Positions 16,070 through 24,967 are shown, counted from the stretch's first letter. The stretch: DNA of 64,000 nt from Parablautia sp. Marseille-Q6255 (GCF_951230155.1 NZ_CATNVD010000003.1:1-64000), one strand, 5' to 3'. A program made the numbers and translations. Notes: generated by a model not told the origin, from the letters alone.

Positions 16070-17773
16070 TTACGGCAGCACGATCTTCTGCCCCGGCATG
16101 ATTGTATTCGCGTCAGAAATACCGTTTGCCTCGCAGATTTCAGCTACCCGCAGAATGCTGCCGTAATACTGCTGGCTGATGCCGGCCAGCGTATCTCCCG
16201 GACGGATCACATACGAAGCCTGCATACTGCGCGCAGATGCCTCCTGCGCCGCCTCCATTCCTGTCACATTACTGCTGTCGGCAGGCTGTGTACCCTGTCC
16301 CATACGGTCTGTTCCTTCCTGTACTGCACTCTGCCCGGCCTCTCCTGTCTCCTCCGGCACTGCACCCTGTCCTGCGCTGTCTGTTCCCTCTGATACTGCA
16401 TTCTGCCCTGCACTGTCTGTTCCCTCTGATACTGTATTCTGCTCTGCGCCGCCTGCTTCCTCCAATACTGTATTCTGCTCTGCGCCGCCTGCTTCCTCTA
16501 CTGCTGCATTCTGTCCTGCACCGCCTGCTTCCTCCAATACTGCACTCTGCCCTGCGCCGCCTGCTTCCTCTACTGCTGCATTCTGTCCTGCGCCGCCTGC
16601 TTCCTCTACTGCTGCATTCTGTCCTGCGCTGCCTGTTTCCTCTATTGCTGCATTCTGCCCTGCATCTCCTGTCGCCTCATCCCTGCCCCAAAAAGCATCG
16701 GAACCTTCCAGTCCGGCGTTCTCCTGTACAGCTGCTGTTCCTGTCGGCAGAGCCTCCTGCTCCTCGCCTTCCTCCTGTATGGCATTTCCTGATGATTCTG
16801 TTTCCACGTTCCTCCCAGCATCCCCGGCCTGCTGCTCTGCCAGCATCCGCTCTCTGTTATATATGAGATCCCACTGCTCCTGTGATATAGTCCCGTCTGT
16901 GCCTGTCATATTTCCGACGCTTCGTATTTCCTCCATACGGTTCACTACGATCGCGCCTATCACCAGCACAGTCACTACAAAAAACGAGCTTGCCAGTTTT
17001 AATACGCTGCCCTTTTTCTGTTCTCCCTTCTCCCGGATTTTTTCCCGGAAGCTTTTCATCGCTGTCTCCGGCCGGCTCTCCTTCTCAACAGTCGCATCCC
17101 TGAAAATATCAGACAGGTACTCCTGCATTTTCCGGTTTTGCTCATAAAATACAAAATAGCCGCCGACTCTCCGGTACTCTCCACACAGTTTCCGGTACAG
17201 TGTCTCCTCCTGCTCCTGCAGATGATAGATGATCTGCTGTGTCTCAGGAAGGATCTGCGCAAGCTTCTCAAGCTCTTCGGGACGGTATCTTCCTATGACG
17301 CAGCAGCCCTGTACATCCCATCCGGGAAAATACTCGATTCTTGCTCTGTGGATCTGCTCCTTCAGGGAGACAACCGCCTCTTTATCTGTTTTTTCTTCCT
17401 GTTTTCGTTCTCCGTCTGTCTTTTTATCTGTCTCTTTCTGATCTTCTTTAATCGTTCCTGTATCTGAAACGTTTTCCCCGCTCTCTTCTTTTTGCTGCAC
17501 TTCTTTTTGCTGCACTCTTTTTATCTGCTCTTTTGTATCAGAGCTGTTTTCTGTCTGCTCCCGGGGTACCTCGACAATCCCCCTTATAAAAACAAAAAGT
17601 CCTTCCTGTGTCTCATGGCGTTCCCCGAGAAGAATGCCGACACTTCCCTGCTCCTCCTGCTGTTCCTTTTTCCGGATATACGTCATCACGTAATCCTCCA
17701 TATAAATCCGCTCTTCTCCCCGTATGTCTCCTATCTGACGTATGTTCTTCGGCAATACCATGTCTTTGCCCAT
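16070..17773 (-). CDS. LysM protein with degenerate MPN-like N-domain and a 12-residue repeat tract
   Basis: Single-pass protein of 567 residues; start taken at MGKDMVLPK, preceded by AAAGGAGTGAG. Residues about 20-75 (MEDYVMTYIRK, VGILLGER, VFIRGIVEV) and about 140-220 (ARIEYFPGWDVQGCCVIG) resemble an MPN/JAB fold, but the metal-binding HxH is missing. A charged Q/E/K-rich linker interrupts it. A membrane helix (ASSFFVVTVLVIGAIVVNR) follows, then about ten 12-residue repeats of the type GAGQNAAVEEAG. The C-terminus is a LysM domain (YVIRPGDTLAGI...) for peptidoglycan or spore-wall binding. The MPN assignment is inference; the membrane helix, repeats and LysM are plain. Confidence 0.8.
   Translation of the reverse strand: MGKDMVLPKNIRQIGDIRGEERIYMEDYVMTYIRKKEQQEEQGSVGILLGERHETQEGLFVFIRGIVEVPREQTENSSDTKEQIKRVQQKEVQQKEESGENVSDTGTIKEDQKETDKKTDGERKQEEKTDKEAVVSLKEQIHRARIEYFPGWDVQGCCVIGRYRPEELEKLAQILPETQQIIYHLQEQEETLYRKLCGEYRRVGGYFVFYEQNRKMQEYLSDIFRDATVEKESRPETAMKSFREKIREKGEQKKGSVLKLASSFFVVTVLVIGAIVVNRMEEIRSVGNMTGTDGTISQEQWDLIYNRERMLAEQQAGDAGRNVETESSGNAIQEEGEEQEALPTGTAAVQENAGLEGSDAFWGRDEATGDAGQNAAIEETGSAGQNAAVEEAGGAGQNAAVEEAGGAGQSAVLEEAGGAGQNAAVEEAGGAEQNTVLEEAGGAEQNTVSEGTDSAGQNAVSEGTDSAGQGAVPEETGEAGQSAVQEGTDRMGQGTQPADSSNVTGMEAAQEASARSMQASYVIRPGDTLAGISQQYYGSILRVAEICEANGISDANTIMPGQKIVLP
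16307..16666 (-). repeat. 36-bp coding minisatellite in the LysM gene
   Basis: About ten in-frame copies of a 36-base unit encode 12-residue repeats (GAGQNAAVEEAG and variants such as SAGQNAVSEGTD). Some neighbouring units are nearly identical at the DNA level, which makes copy-number change between strains likely. Confidence 0.85.
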
Positions 17774-17887
17774 ACTGCACTCACTCCTTTTCCCATATTC
17801 CCATAACCTTACCATATACTTTATGCAGAATTTGGTGATTTCTGGACAAAAACAAAATTTTTTTCAGACGTGGAAAAAACAGAACCG

Positions 17888-17916
17888 GTATATTTCTGAC
17901 CGGAACTGGATACAAT
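17888..17916 (+). promoter_or_regulatory. Candidate sigma-E sporulation promoter upstream of yyaC
   Basis: GTATATTT (17888-17895), a 13-base spacer and GATACAAT (17909-17916) are close to the B. subtilis sigma-E pattern (ATATTT and CATACAAT-like boxes). They lie about 30 bases before the start of the spore protease gene. The gene's family fits sporulation control. Assigned by eye. Confidence 0.45.
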
Positions 17917-17946
17917 GAAAAAAACAATCCAGCCGGAGGTCCTGCC

Positions 17947-18537
17947 ATGATAACAGCTTATCCTGCCCCATGCTTTCCCACATCTGTCCATACATCCCGT
18001 ATTGGTGCTTCGGACAACCCTGATGTACTGAGTCCCCTCCGTCTGCGCGCACTCCTGCGCGATGTATCCCGCGCAGCCTCCCCTGTAAGATACCGCCACA
18101 TGCCCCCGGTCATCCTGTGCATCGGTACAGACCGGATCATCGGAGACTGCCTTGGTCCGCTTGCAGGCAGCATGATAAAAAAGGCTGCCGGAGAGCATCT
18201 TCCGGTATACGGGACACTGGAGCATACCGTCCACGCATTAAACCTGTCAGCGATCAGTCAGGAGATTAAAAAAAAGCACCACGGTCAGATCATGATCGCC
18301 GTTGATGCCTCTCTTGGTTCTTATGAACATATTGGTTCTGTTTTTGTGCGTCCCGGCTGTCTCAGGCCGGGCGCAGGAGTCCGCAAAAAACTCCCCGGAG
18401 TCGGTGATATCGCTATCACAGGAATCGCAAACGGAGAAAGCAGCAGTCCATATCTCGATCTGCAGACCGCGCGTCTGTCAACCATCTCACGCATGGCAGA
18501 GATGATCTGCGACTGTATCCTGGACGCGTGCTTCTGA
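17947..18537 (+). CDS. yyaC: YyaC-type spore protease (GPR-like fold, DUF1256)
   Basis: Protein of 196 residues, the first plus-strand gene in the window. It has the family core VILCIGTDRIIGDCLGPLAG, LEHTVHALNLSA, AVDASLG and PGAGVRKKLPGVGDIAITGI, related to the germination protease that degrades small acid-soluble spore proteins. The start is supported by CCGGAGGTCCTGCC just upstream. A candidate sigma-E promoter precedes it and the divergent LysM gene lies on the other strand. Its presence argues that the organism forms spores. The exact substrate is not known. Confidence 0.85.
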   Translation: MITAYPAPCFPTSVHTSRIGASDNPDVLSPLRLRALLRDVSRAASPVRYRHMPPVILCIGTDRIIGDCLGPLAGSMIKKAAGEHLPVYGTLEHTVHALNLSAISQEIKKKHHGQIMIAVDASLGSYEHIGSVFVRPGCLRPGAGVRKKLPGVGDIAITGIANGESSSPYLDLQTARLSTISRMAEMICDCILDACF

Positions 18538-18557
18538 TCCCGAACCAGCCGCAGCTT

Positions 18558-19154
18558 TTACAGATCCACGCGTCCCTCTAGTGCGCGCAGCAGTGTCACC
18601 TCGTCAATGTATTCCAGATCGCCGCCTACCGGCACACCGCTCGCGATCCGGCTGACTCTGATCCCGGTCGGCTTGATCAGCTTGCTGATATACATTGCGG
18701 TCGTCTCGCCTTCCAGACTGGAATTTGTCGCAATGATCACTTCTTCCACATCCCCCTGCAGACGCTGCATCAGCTCTTTTAGCCTGATATCCCCCGGACC
18801 AATGCCGAGCATGGGAGAGATCGCCCCATGAAGTACGTGATAGACGCCTTCGTATTTCCCTGTCTTTTCATAGGCCGCCAGATCCCGGGTGCTCTCCACC
18901 ACCATGATCGTCTTTTTATCGCGGTTGGGGTTGCTGCAGATCGGGCATTTTTCCTGATCTGTCAGCGTATAGCACTCGTTGCAGTAACGGATATTTTCCC
19001 GCGCATCTGTGATCGCGCCTGTCAGCTGCGCTACCTGCTCCTTTGGCATATGCACAATATGAAATGCCAGGCGCTGTGCGGATTTTCCGCCAATGCCCGG
19101 CAATGCAGAAAGCTGTTCGATCAGCTTTGACATCTGACTTCCGTAATAATCCAT
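18558..19154 (-). CDS. recR: Recombination protein RecR
   Basis: Recombination mediator working with RecF and RecO in gap repair, 198 residues. Present are the N-terminal helix-hairpin-helix (LSALPGIGGKSAQRLAFH), the four-cysteine zinc finger (CNECYTLTDQEKCPIC) and a Toprim domain (TIMVVESTRDLAAYE, then GPGDIRLKEL and SLEGETTAMYI). Length is as usual for RecR. Its start overlaps the stop of the YbaB gene, and the order dnaX-ybaB-recR is the conserved bacterial arrangement. Confidence 0.97.
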   Translation of the reverse strand: MDYYGSQMSKLIEQLSALPGIGGKSAQRLAFHIVHMPKEQVAQLTGAITDARENIRYCNECYTLTDQEKCPICSNPNRDKKTIMVVESTRDLAAYEKTGKYEGVYHVLHGAISPMLGIGPGDIRLKELMQRLQGDVEEVIIATNSSLEGETTAMYISKLIKPTGIRVSRIASGVPVGGDLEYIDEVTLLRALEGRVDL

Positions 19155-19495
19155 CAGAATCCAAAGCCTCCCAGCCCTCCGGTCAGCTTCGACATCGCAG
19201 ACGCCGCAGCCTCCTCTACCTGACGCAGCGCCTCATTGGTCGCTGCCACGATCAGATCCTCCAGCATCTCAATATCATCCGGATCTACTACTTCCTCAGC
19301 CAGCTTTACCTTTTTGACCTCTTTTTTCCCGGAGATCGTCACCTCTACTGCCCCGCCGCCTGCTGCTGCTGTAAATTCCTTTTCTTCAAGAGCCTTCTGG
19401 TTCTCCTCCATCTGCTTTTGCATTTTCTGCGCCTGCTTCATCAGGTTATTCATGTTGCCCGGCATACCTCCCGGAAATCCTCCACGCTTTGCCAT
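19154..19495 (-). CDS. ybaB: YbaB/EbfC family nucleoid-associated protein
   Basis: Small DNA-binding protein of 113 residues. It has a Gly/Met-rich N-terminus (GGFPGGMPGNMNNLMKQAQKMQ), a central long helix with an E/K/Q-rich coiled segment, then VEVTISGKKEVKKVKLAEEVVDPDD and a C-terminal helix typical of the YbaB tweezer fold. It is flanked by dnaX (43 bases upstream) and recR (start and stop overlap), the standard gene order. Confidence 0.95.
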   Translation of the reverse strand: MAKRGGFPGGMPGNMNNLMKQAQKMQKQMEENQKALEEKEFTAAAGGGAVEVTISGKKEVKKVKLAEEVVDPDDIEMLEDLIVAATNEALRQVEEAAASAMSKLTGGLGGFGF

Positions 19496-19537
19496 AATTT
19501 TTCCTCCATCTTTTCCTTGCTGTACAAATGGATTGTA

Positions 19538-21277
19538 TCAGCTTTCGTCTTCAATTTCTATATCTGTATGAATAAATTCTTGAATTCTTTCGTCTATTTC
19601 GATCGCAGACAGGCTGCCCCGCTGGATCCCCTCATCCGCCGCAAGCACAAACCGGACCTCTACCTGCTTTCCCGTACGGTCCGCAATGATCTGCTCCAGC
19701 TCTGCCTTTCGCTCTTTATTATCAATATAGCGCTCTGCGAGAAAATCCGCAAATACGACATACAGCCTGAGGTCGTTTGGATCCTGTACGTTAAACTTCG
19801 GCTCTGCCGCAGAAAGCACCACGCGGAACATCCCGGTGGTATCCCCCACAATGCTTTTCCACATCGAACGCACCTTCTGCAGATCCTCCGGAGCCGCCTT
19901 GGGATACTGCATCTGTACCTCGCCGGCTCCCTGCTCCGAAGCGCCATATCCGGCGCGTCCGTCCGTCTCCTTCACTATCTGCGCCCCAAAACCGGCCGCA
20001 AATGCTTCATCCGACATCGCGCTGTAATCTCCCGGCGCTGCAGCCGCAGCTGCCGCATGACTACCCGGAGCATAGCTGCCATTTCTGTCCGCTGAAGCTG
20101 CGATCATCACCTTTCCGGAGAACAGCTCTTCCATGCGGCGCTCCAGCTTGCGGATCCGCTCTATATAAGACAGCTCGTCCCGCTGCGCCTCCGGCTTGCA
20201 CAGCTTGATAAGAGCAAGCTCCAGCAGCACCCGCTTGTTTGTCGCATAGCGGATATTATTCGCCAGCTCGGAAAATATCCGTATAAATCGCATCAGCGTA
20301 TCGCTGCGGATCATCCCGGCCTCCTCGCGAAGCTGCGCCAGGTTCTCTGTCGAGACGTCCAGCACGTCCTCCATATCGTCTGACGCCTTCAGCAGCATCA
20401 GATTGCGCATATACCAGGTAAAATCATTGACAAACTGCGTCAGATCCCGCCCCTGCATGATCAGCTTTTCGAGCGTACTGATCGCCGCCACGAGATCTTC
20501 TCTTAATATCTTGCGCAGCAGATCGCTGAAGACCTCTGTATCGACCGCTCCCAGTACCTCCAGCACGCGGTCATACGTCAGCGTCTCGCCCAGATAAAAT
20601 GCAATACACTGATCGAGCAGACTGAGTGCATCACGCAAAGAGCCGTCTCCCTTTTTCGCAATGTAGCGCAGCGCCCGCTTCTCTACCTCTACATGCTCCT
20701 GATCCATCAGATCCTGCAGCCGCATCTGGATCGTCTCCTGCGCGATCCTGCGGAAATCATAGCGCTGACATCTGGAAAGGATCGTCACCGGGATCTTGTG
20801 CGCCTCTGTCGTCGCCAGGATAAATATCACATAGGAGGGCGGTTCCTCCAGTGTCTTCAGCAGCGCATTGAATGCACCGATCGAAAGCATATGCACCTCG
20901 TCTATGATGTATACCTTATATTTTCCGTCCGCCGGAGAGTATGCGACCTCCTCGCGGATCTCACGGATGTTGTCCACACCGTTGTTTGACGCTGCGTCGA
21001 TCTCGATGACATTCATGGACGCGCCGGATGCGATCGCGCGGCAGGATGCACATTCATTGCACGGATTTCCGTCAATGGGGTGCTCACAATTGACCGCCTT
21101 TGCAAAGATCTTGGCGATCGTCGTCTTACCTGTACCGCGTGTCCCGCAGAACAGGTACGCATGTCCGATGCGGTCTGCCCTGATCTGATTGCACAGTGTC
21201 TTTACGATATGATCCTGCCCTTTTACGTCTGCAAAGGTGTCCGGTCTGAATTTCCGGTACAATGCTGTATAACCCAT
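19538..21277 (-). CDS. dnaX: DNA polymerase III subunits gamma/tau
   Basis: Clamp-loader ATPase of 579 residues. The N-terminus GYTALYRKFRPDTFADVKGQ, Walker A GTRGTGKTT, the zinc module CEHPIDGNPCNECASC and Walker B (IIDEVHML) with sensor (ILATTEAHKIP) are all present, followed by domain III and a variable C-terminal tau region with an Ala-rich linker (about 400-425). It pairs with the delta-prime subunit encoded at 52497-53495. No slippery A-run that would suggest a programmed gamma frameshift was seen. No SRP RNA was found between it and the gene before it. Confidence 0.97.
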   Translation of the reverse strand: MGYTALYRKFRPDTFADVKGQDHIVKTLCNQIRADRIGHAYLFCGTRGTGKTTIAKIFAKAVNCEHPIDGNPCNECASCRAIASGASMNVIEIDAASNNGVDNIREIREEVAYSPADGKYKVYIIDEVHMLSIGAFNALLKTLEEPPSYVIFILATTEAHKIPVTILSRCQRYDFRRIAQETIQMRLQDLMDQEHVEVEKRALRYIAKKGDGSLRDALSLLDQCIAFYLGETLTYDRVLEVLGAVDTEVFSDLLRKILREDLVAAISTLEKLIMQGRDLTQFVNDFTWYMRNLMLLKASDDMEDVLDVSTENLAQLREEAGMIRSDTLMRFIRIFSELANNIRYATNKRVLLELALIKLCKPEAQRDELSYIERIRKLERRMEELFSGKVMIAASADRNGSYAPGSHAAAAAAAPGDYSAMSDEAFAAGFGAQIVKETDGRAGYGASEQGAGEVQMQYPKAAPEDLQKVRSMWKSIVGDTTGMFRVVLSAAEPKFNVQDPNDLRLYVVFADFLAERYIDNKERKAELEQIIADRTGKQVEVRFVLAADEGIQRGSLSAIEIDERIQEFIHTDIEIEDES

Positions 21278-21464
21278 AGTCTGTCTCCTGTCTGTCTTTT
21301 GCCGCAGTCCTCTTGACCTGGTGCGGCATCTCCCTGTGTGGTATACTGCCCTCCGGCAAAATACGGGAGCTGTCGCAAAATGTCTGAGAGATCTTGCAGC
21401 AGCCCCGCTAAATAATCCTGTTCTGATTTACCGACCCCGTCCCCGCATACACTGCGGTGCCGGA

Positions 21465-22538
21465 TCAGTCTCCGAAGCTGATGCCCATCAGCTTTGCTTC
21501 CTGAATGATCTGATCCTTCGGATCTACCATCTTAAGTCTGCCGGATACTTCGCCAAGCGGTACCTTTTTCATCTTGCCGTTGACAATGCCGACCATATAG
21601 CCGTATTCCTCTTTCATAATGAGGTCTGCCGCCGTCACACCGATACGCGTAGAAAGTACGCGGTCGTACGGGCATGGACTGCCGCCTCTTTGCGTATGTC
21701 CCGGAACGGTAATGCGCACCTCCGGTCCGTTTGCTTCCCTGATCTGCTCCGCCAGCTCATACGCCACAGACGGATATTTTTTCTCACTGAGCTTTTTCTT
21801 ATATTCCTTTTTGCTCAGCTTCGCATCCTGCTTCGAGATCGCACCCTCTGCCACTGCCAGTATCGTAAAGCCCTTACCTGCCTGCGTACGCCTGTCGATC
21901 GCAGCAATGACCTTTTTGATATCATACGGGATCTCAGGGATCAGAATAATATCCGCGCCTCCGGCAATACCTGCATACAGTGTCAGCCAGCCGACCTTAT
22001 GCCCCATGACCTCGACGATAAAGACACGGTTGTGGGATGCTGCCGTCGTATGGATACAGTCGATCGCCTCTGTCGCGATGTTCACAGCGCTGTAGAAGCC
22101 GAATGTCATATCAGTCCCCCAGATATCATTGTCGATCGTCTTGGGGAGATGGATGATATTAAGCCCTTCTTCCCGGAGCAGGTTCGCAGTCTTTTGCGTA
22201 CCGTTCCCGCCAAGGATCACAAGACAGTCCAGACGCAGCTTGTAATAGTTCTGCTTCATCGCCGCCACCTTATCAAGCCCCTTCTCGTCCGGCTCGCGCA
22301 TCAGCTTAAACGGCTGTCTCGAGGATCCGAGGATCGTGCCGCCTTTCGTCAGGATCCCTGAAAAATCTCTGGACGTAAGCAGACGGTAATCACCGTAAAT
22401 AAGCCCTTTATAGCCATTCATAAATCCATAGACCTCCAGCTCGTCCACATTGCTGGAAAGCCCCTTCACAACGCCGCGCATCGTCGCATTGAGCGCCTGG
22501 CAGTCGCCTCCGCTCGTTAACAGACCAACCCGTTTCAT
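21465..22538 (-). CDS. pfkA: 6-phosphofructokinase (group III-like PfkA family)
   Basis: Glycolytic kinase making fructose 1,6-bisphosphate, 357 residues from MKRVGLLTSGGDCQALNA; the start has AAAGGACG upstream, and an upstream in-frame ATG is less well placed. Key motifs: GGDCQALNATMRG, LGSSRQPF, ILGGNGTQKTANLL, LPKTIDNDIWGTD, GHKVGWLTLYAGI and PGHTQRGGSP. The glycine of GGNGT (E. coli position 104) points to ATP as donor, while Lys in PKTIDND is the group III type found also in PPi enzymes. Asn stands where E. coli has Mg-binding Asp103, so the donor remains to be tested. Confidence 0.88.
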   Translation of the reverse strand: MKRVGLLTSGGDCQALNATMRGVVKGLSSNVDELEVYGFMNGYKGLIYGDYRLLTSRDFSGILTKGGTILGSSRQPFKLMREPDEKGLDKVAAMKQNYYKLRLDCLVILGGNGTQKTANLLREEGLNIIHLPKTIDNDIWGTDMTFGFYSAVNIATEAIDCIHTTAASHNRVFIVEVMGHKVGWLTLYAGIAGGADIILIPEIPYDIKKVIAAIDRRTQAGKGFTILAVAEGAISKQDAKLSKKEYKKKLSEKKYPSVAYELAEQIREANGPEVRITVPGHTQRGGSPCPYDRVLSTRIGVTAADLIMKEEYGYMVGIVNGKMKKVPLGEVSGRLKMVDPKDQIIQEAKLMGISFGD

Positions 22539-22581
22539 TTTATCACGTCCTTTACACATATTTACCGTTTTCAGTATTCCT

Positions 22582-22610
22582 ATTATACCTTATTTTCTGC
22601 TCTACCACAA
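22582..22610 (-). promoter_or_regulatory. Promoter of the phosphofructokinase gene
   Basis: On the minus strand, TTGTGG (22605-22610), a 17-base spacer and a perfect TATAAT (22582-22587), about 45 bases before the start codon. Confidence 0.65.
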
Positions 22611-22699
22611 CCAGAATATACTGTTTTGCCCGTTTTACAGCCCTCCTGCAGCTGCTGCGCGCTGCGAAAAAACGCCGTCCTGCTCCTCCCGGATATTCC

Positions 22700-23524
22700 T
22701 TACGCTTCTCCCTGTGCAGGCAGGAATCCCTCGAAAATAAAGGAATCGTAGTACTGCTTTACTTCCCTGAGCTGCCTGTCAGAGCGCACCGTCCAGGCCG
22801 CCGACGGGCATCCGAAGATACGGCGGCAGATGTTTTTGGAGACTGCCTGCCGGTCCCTGATATCATAGGCGATAAAGTCCGGTCGCCCCAAAAAATTGAA
22901 CAGCAGATGGCGCACCATCAGATATGCCAGATGATAGTTGCCCTCCTGCCGCTGAAAATTCATCGCGAGCTGTCCCCGGCAGATCTCCGGTCTGTGCCTG
23001 CGGTACCACCACAGCGCCCTCGGGTGAAACGATTCGATCGCATAATCGCCGCGGTATCTTTGCATCACGGCGTCTGTCCGCTCACAGATCCTGCTGTCCA
23101 TGCCCTTATATTTGAGCTCCACGAGCAGCGGCACGCGCCCGTTTACCATCTCAAGTACTTCTGACAGCTTCGGTATATGCTCTGACGTCCCGTCCACAGA
23201 CAGAGCACGCAGCTCTTTATACGTAAAATCGCTGACCTCTCCCTCCACACTGCAAATGCGTTTCAGGTCAAAATCGTGGAAAACGACAACCTCCCCGTCT
23301 CTGGTAAGCTGCACATCAAGTTCAATCCCAAATCCCCGTTCAACTGCCCTTCGAAAAGCCGCCATTGTATTTTCCGGAATGCCCGCTTTCCGGTCATGCA
23401 GACCTCTGTGCGCATAAAACTTTCCTTTTACGGCATTTCTGACTCTTCTATGTCCCGGCATGATCGCCAGCAAATACACAAACGACGCGCCGAGCGCGAT
23501 CCCTGCTTCATTTTTTAGCTTCAA
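22700..23524 (-). CDS. Glycerophosphodiester phosphodiesterase
   Basis: Hydrolyses glycerophosphodiesters to glycerol 3-phosphate and an alcohol; about 274 residues from a TTG start (KLKNEAGIALG) with AAAGGGATGGA upstream. A longer open frame extends to 23653 but lacks a better start. A hydrophobic N-terminal segment (GIALGASFVYLLAIMPG) suggests membrane attachment. The GDPD core is clear: FYAHRGLHDRKAGIPENTMA, GIELDVQLTRDGEVVVFHD and LLVELKYKG. It stands alone between pfkA and the XRE/ImmA pair. Confidence 0.85.
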   Translation of the reverse strand: MKLKNEAGIALGASFVYLLAIMPGHRRVRNAVKGKFYAHRGLHDRKAGIPENTMAAFRRAVERGFGIELDVQLTRDGEVVVFHDFDLKRICSVEGEVSDFTYKELRALSVDGTSEHIPKLSEVLEMVNGRVPLLVELKYKGMDSRICERTDAVMQRYRGDYAIESFHPRALWWYRRHRPEICRGQLAMNFQRQEGNYHLAYLMVRHLLFNFLGRPDFIAYDIRDRQAVSKNICRRIFGCPSAAWTVRSDRQLREVKQYYDSFIFEGFLPAQGEA

Positions 23525-23769
23525 GCTTCCATCCCTTTCTTTCTGATATCCAGTATTGTACCAACTGCCTCTGGCAGCGTCAAGGGGAGAAGCGCCCTTA
23601 GTTTCCGCAGTTCTGTCCACAAAACTCCGAATCCGCCCGCCGATTATACACAACTTTAAAAAATACCAAAAATATAAAGAAGCCCATTCCTTTTTCCATC
23701 AAAATTTATCCCCGCAAAAAGTCCGTATCCAGCAAGGCATATTTTTTGTCAATTCCCATAGGCACTACC

Positions 23770-24588
23770 TCACTGTTTTTTTAAGCTTCTTATTATTTCT
23801 CTCAATCTGCTCTTATCACCGGATAATCGCTCATCACGAACAGCATCCAGCTGCTCAACATCATACATCAATTCTGTTAAGCTTCCAAATCTGATAAAAT
23901 CCTTATGTATTTCCTGCCAGCGTGCAGCCTTTCCCGTAAGTTCTATTTGTTTGCTAATCTCTTTTTCAGTAACCTGTAAAAGATTTTTTGCCGCCTTTGC
24001 ATCAATCTTATCTTCCTCCAAAAGACGAAGCACTGCCGCTTTATACGGAATTGCAAAAATATCCATTATCTTAAGAACCGTTTGCACTGAAATATCTTTA
24101 TATGATAAATGGTACACATCCGTCTGTTCATCAAGTCGTTCCTTAGGAGCTAATAAAATAGCTGCAAAAACATTTGCCTCCATGTCCTCAATCTCTTTTG
24201 CTTCTTCATCTATAATACCAGATGCCAGAATTGACCCTGATTGTAGCAATTCAGAATCATATTCTTCAAAATAACAATAAATATGATACAGTTCATGTGC
24301 TGCTGCAAATATCTGCTTTGACAATGGCAGCGCAGAATTAATCATGACAAACATATGCCCTTTCCGAATGAAAGTACATGCACACAAATCCATATCCTTA
24401 ATAGGATATCTTAGCATATCAAATGGCATATCATGGCGTGCTACATAGTTCTCCAACACATTGAATATATCATCCTGAATAATATTATTTTTATTATAGA
24501 GTGAATTGAAGCTTGTTGCACATTCACTTATTTTTGTATACCTCTTTCTGTCTTTAACGAAAAGGCTATTATCCAAAACCCGGCACAT
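23770..24588 (-). CDS. ImmA/IrrE family metallo-endopeptidase
   Basis: Zinc protease of 272 residues of the type that cleaves phage or element repressors. The HExxH motif is AAHELYHIY (about 95-105), with a downstream acidic residue in DMEANVFAAILLAP as probable third ligand. The C-terminal half is helical and charged. It starts four bases after the stop of the XRE gene, using GGGAGG from the end of that gene, so the two are co-expressed. Such pairs control mobile elements or act like toxin-antitoxin systems. No phage structural or integrase gene is nearby. The segment is AT-richer than its neighbours. Confidence 0.85.
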   Translation of the reverse strand: MCRVLDNSLFVKDRKRYTKISECATSFNSLYNKNNIIQDDIFNVLENYVARHDMPFDMLRYPIKDMDLCACTFIRKGHMFVMINSALPLSKQIFAAAHELYHIYCYFEEYDSELLQSGSILASGIIDEEAKEIEDMEANVFAAILLAPKERLDEQTDVYHLSYKDISVQTVLKIMDIFAIPYKAAVLRLLEEDKIDAKAAKNLLQVTEKEISKQIELTGKAARWQEIHKDFIRFGSLTELMYDVEQLDAVRDERLSGDKSRLREIIRSLKKQ

Positions 24589-24592
24589 AATT

Positions 24593-24967
24593 CTAAGCCT
24601 CCCACGGTTTCATCATTTCTTCTACATTCTCACGGGTACGTGCATAAAAACAAATAAGATTTGCAATCTCATCGGCAATCCCAAGTCCATCTTTAGCTTC
24701 CTGAGTCTCTACCTTACCCATAAATGCTTTTATGGCATTCGTTTCTTTCAGTACCTCAGGACGCCTGACCAGATCCTCCATGGAAGTGCCAAGAAACTCT
24801 GAAATCTTCTGCAGTTCAATTGCATTGATCATCCTGCCACCGGTAAGCATCTTGCTTATAACCTGCTTAGACACGCCAAGGTAGTCAGCAAGATCAATCT
24901 GCTTTTTTCCGTTCTGTTTCATAATATTCATTATATTGCCACTAATAATCTTACTTGTATTTACCAT
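24593..24967 (-). CDS. XRE-family transcriptional regulator paired with ImmA
   Basis: Helix-turn-helix protein of 124 residues. The HTH lies at about 12-65 (GKKQIDLADYLGVSKQVISKML) with a helical C-terminal part (IADEIANLICFYARTRENVEEM) likely for dimerisation or peptidase contact. Start chosen at the ATG (MVNTSKII) with GGAGGTAACAAGG upstream; an upstream TTG lies inside that site. It probably represses its own promoter, where an inverted repeat overlaps the -35, and is cleaved or regulated by the following ImmA protein. Confidence 0.87.
   Translation of the reverse strand: MVNTSKIISGNIMNIMKQNGKKQIDLADYLGVSKQVISKMLTGGRMINAIELQKISEFLGTSMEDLVRRPEVLKETNAIKAFMGKVETQEAKDGLGIADEIANLICFYARTRENVEEMMKPWEA

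Noticed and set aside
16307-16666. CRISPR-like periodic repeats of 36 bases
   Set aside because: Repeats are contiguous, lack spacers and are in frame within a coding sequence.
16179-17147. Long plus-strand open frame rich in Pro, Ala and Ser
   Set aside because: It is the antisense of the LysM repeat tract; the repeats create an open frame on both strands and there is no ribosome site.
21278-21464. Possible SRP RNA near dnaX, because ACCAGGTCA occurs on the minus strand
   Set aside because: The rest of the conserved SRP domain IV (GGAAGGAAGCAGCC-type) is missing; only a simple GCCGCA/TGCGGC hairpin is present.
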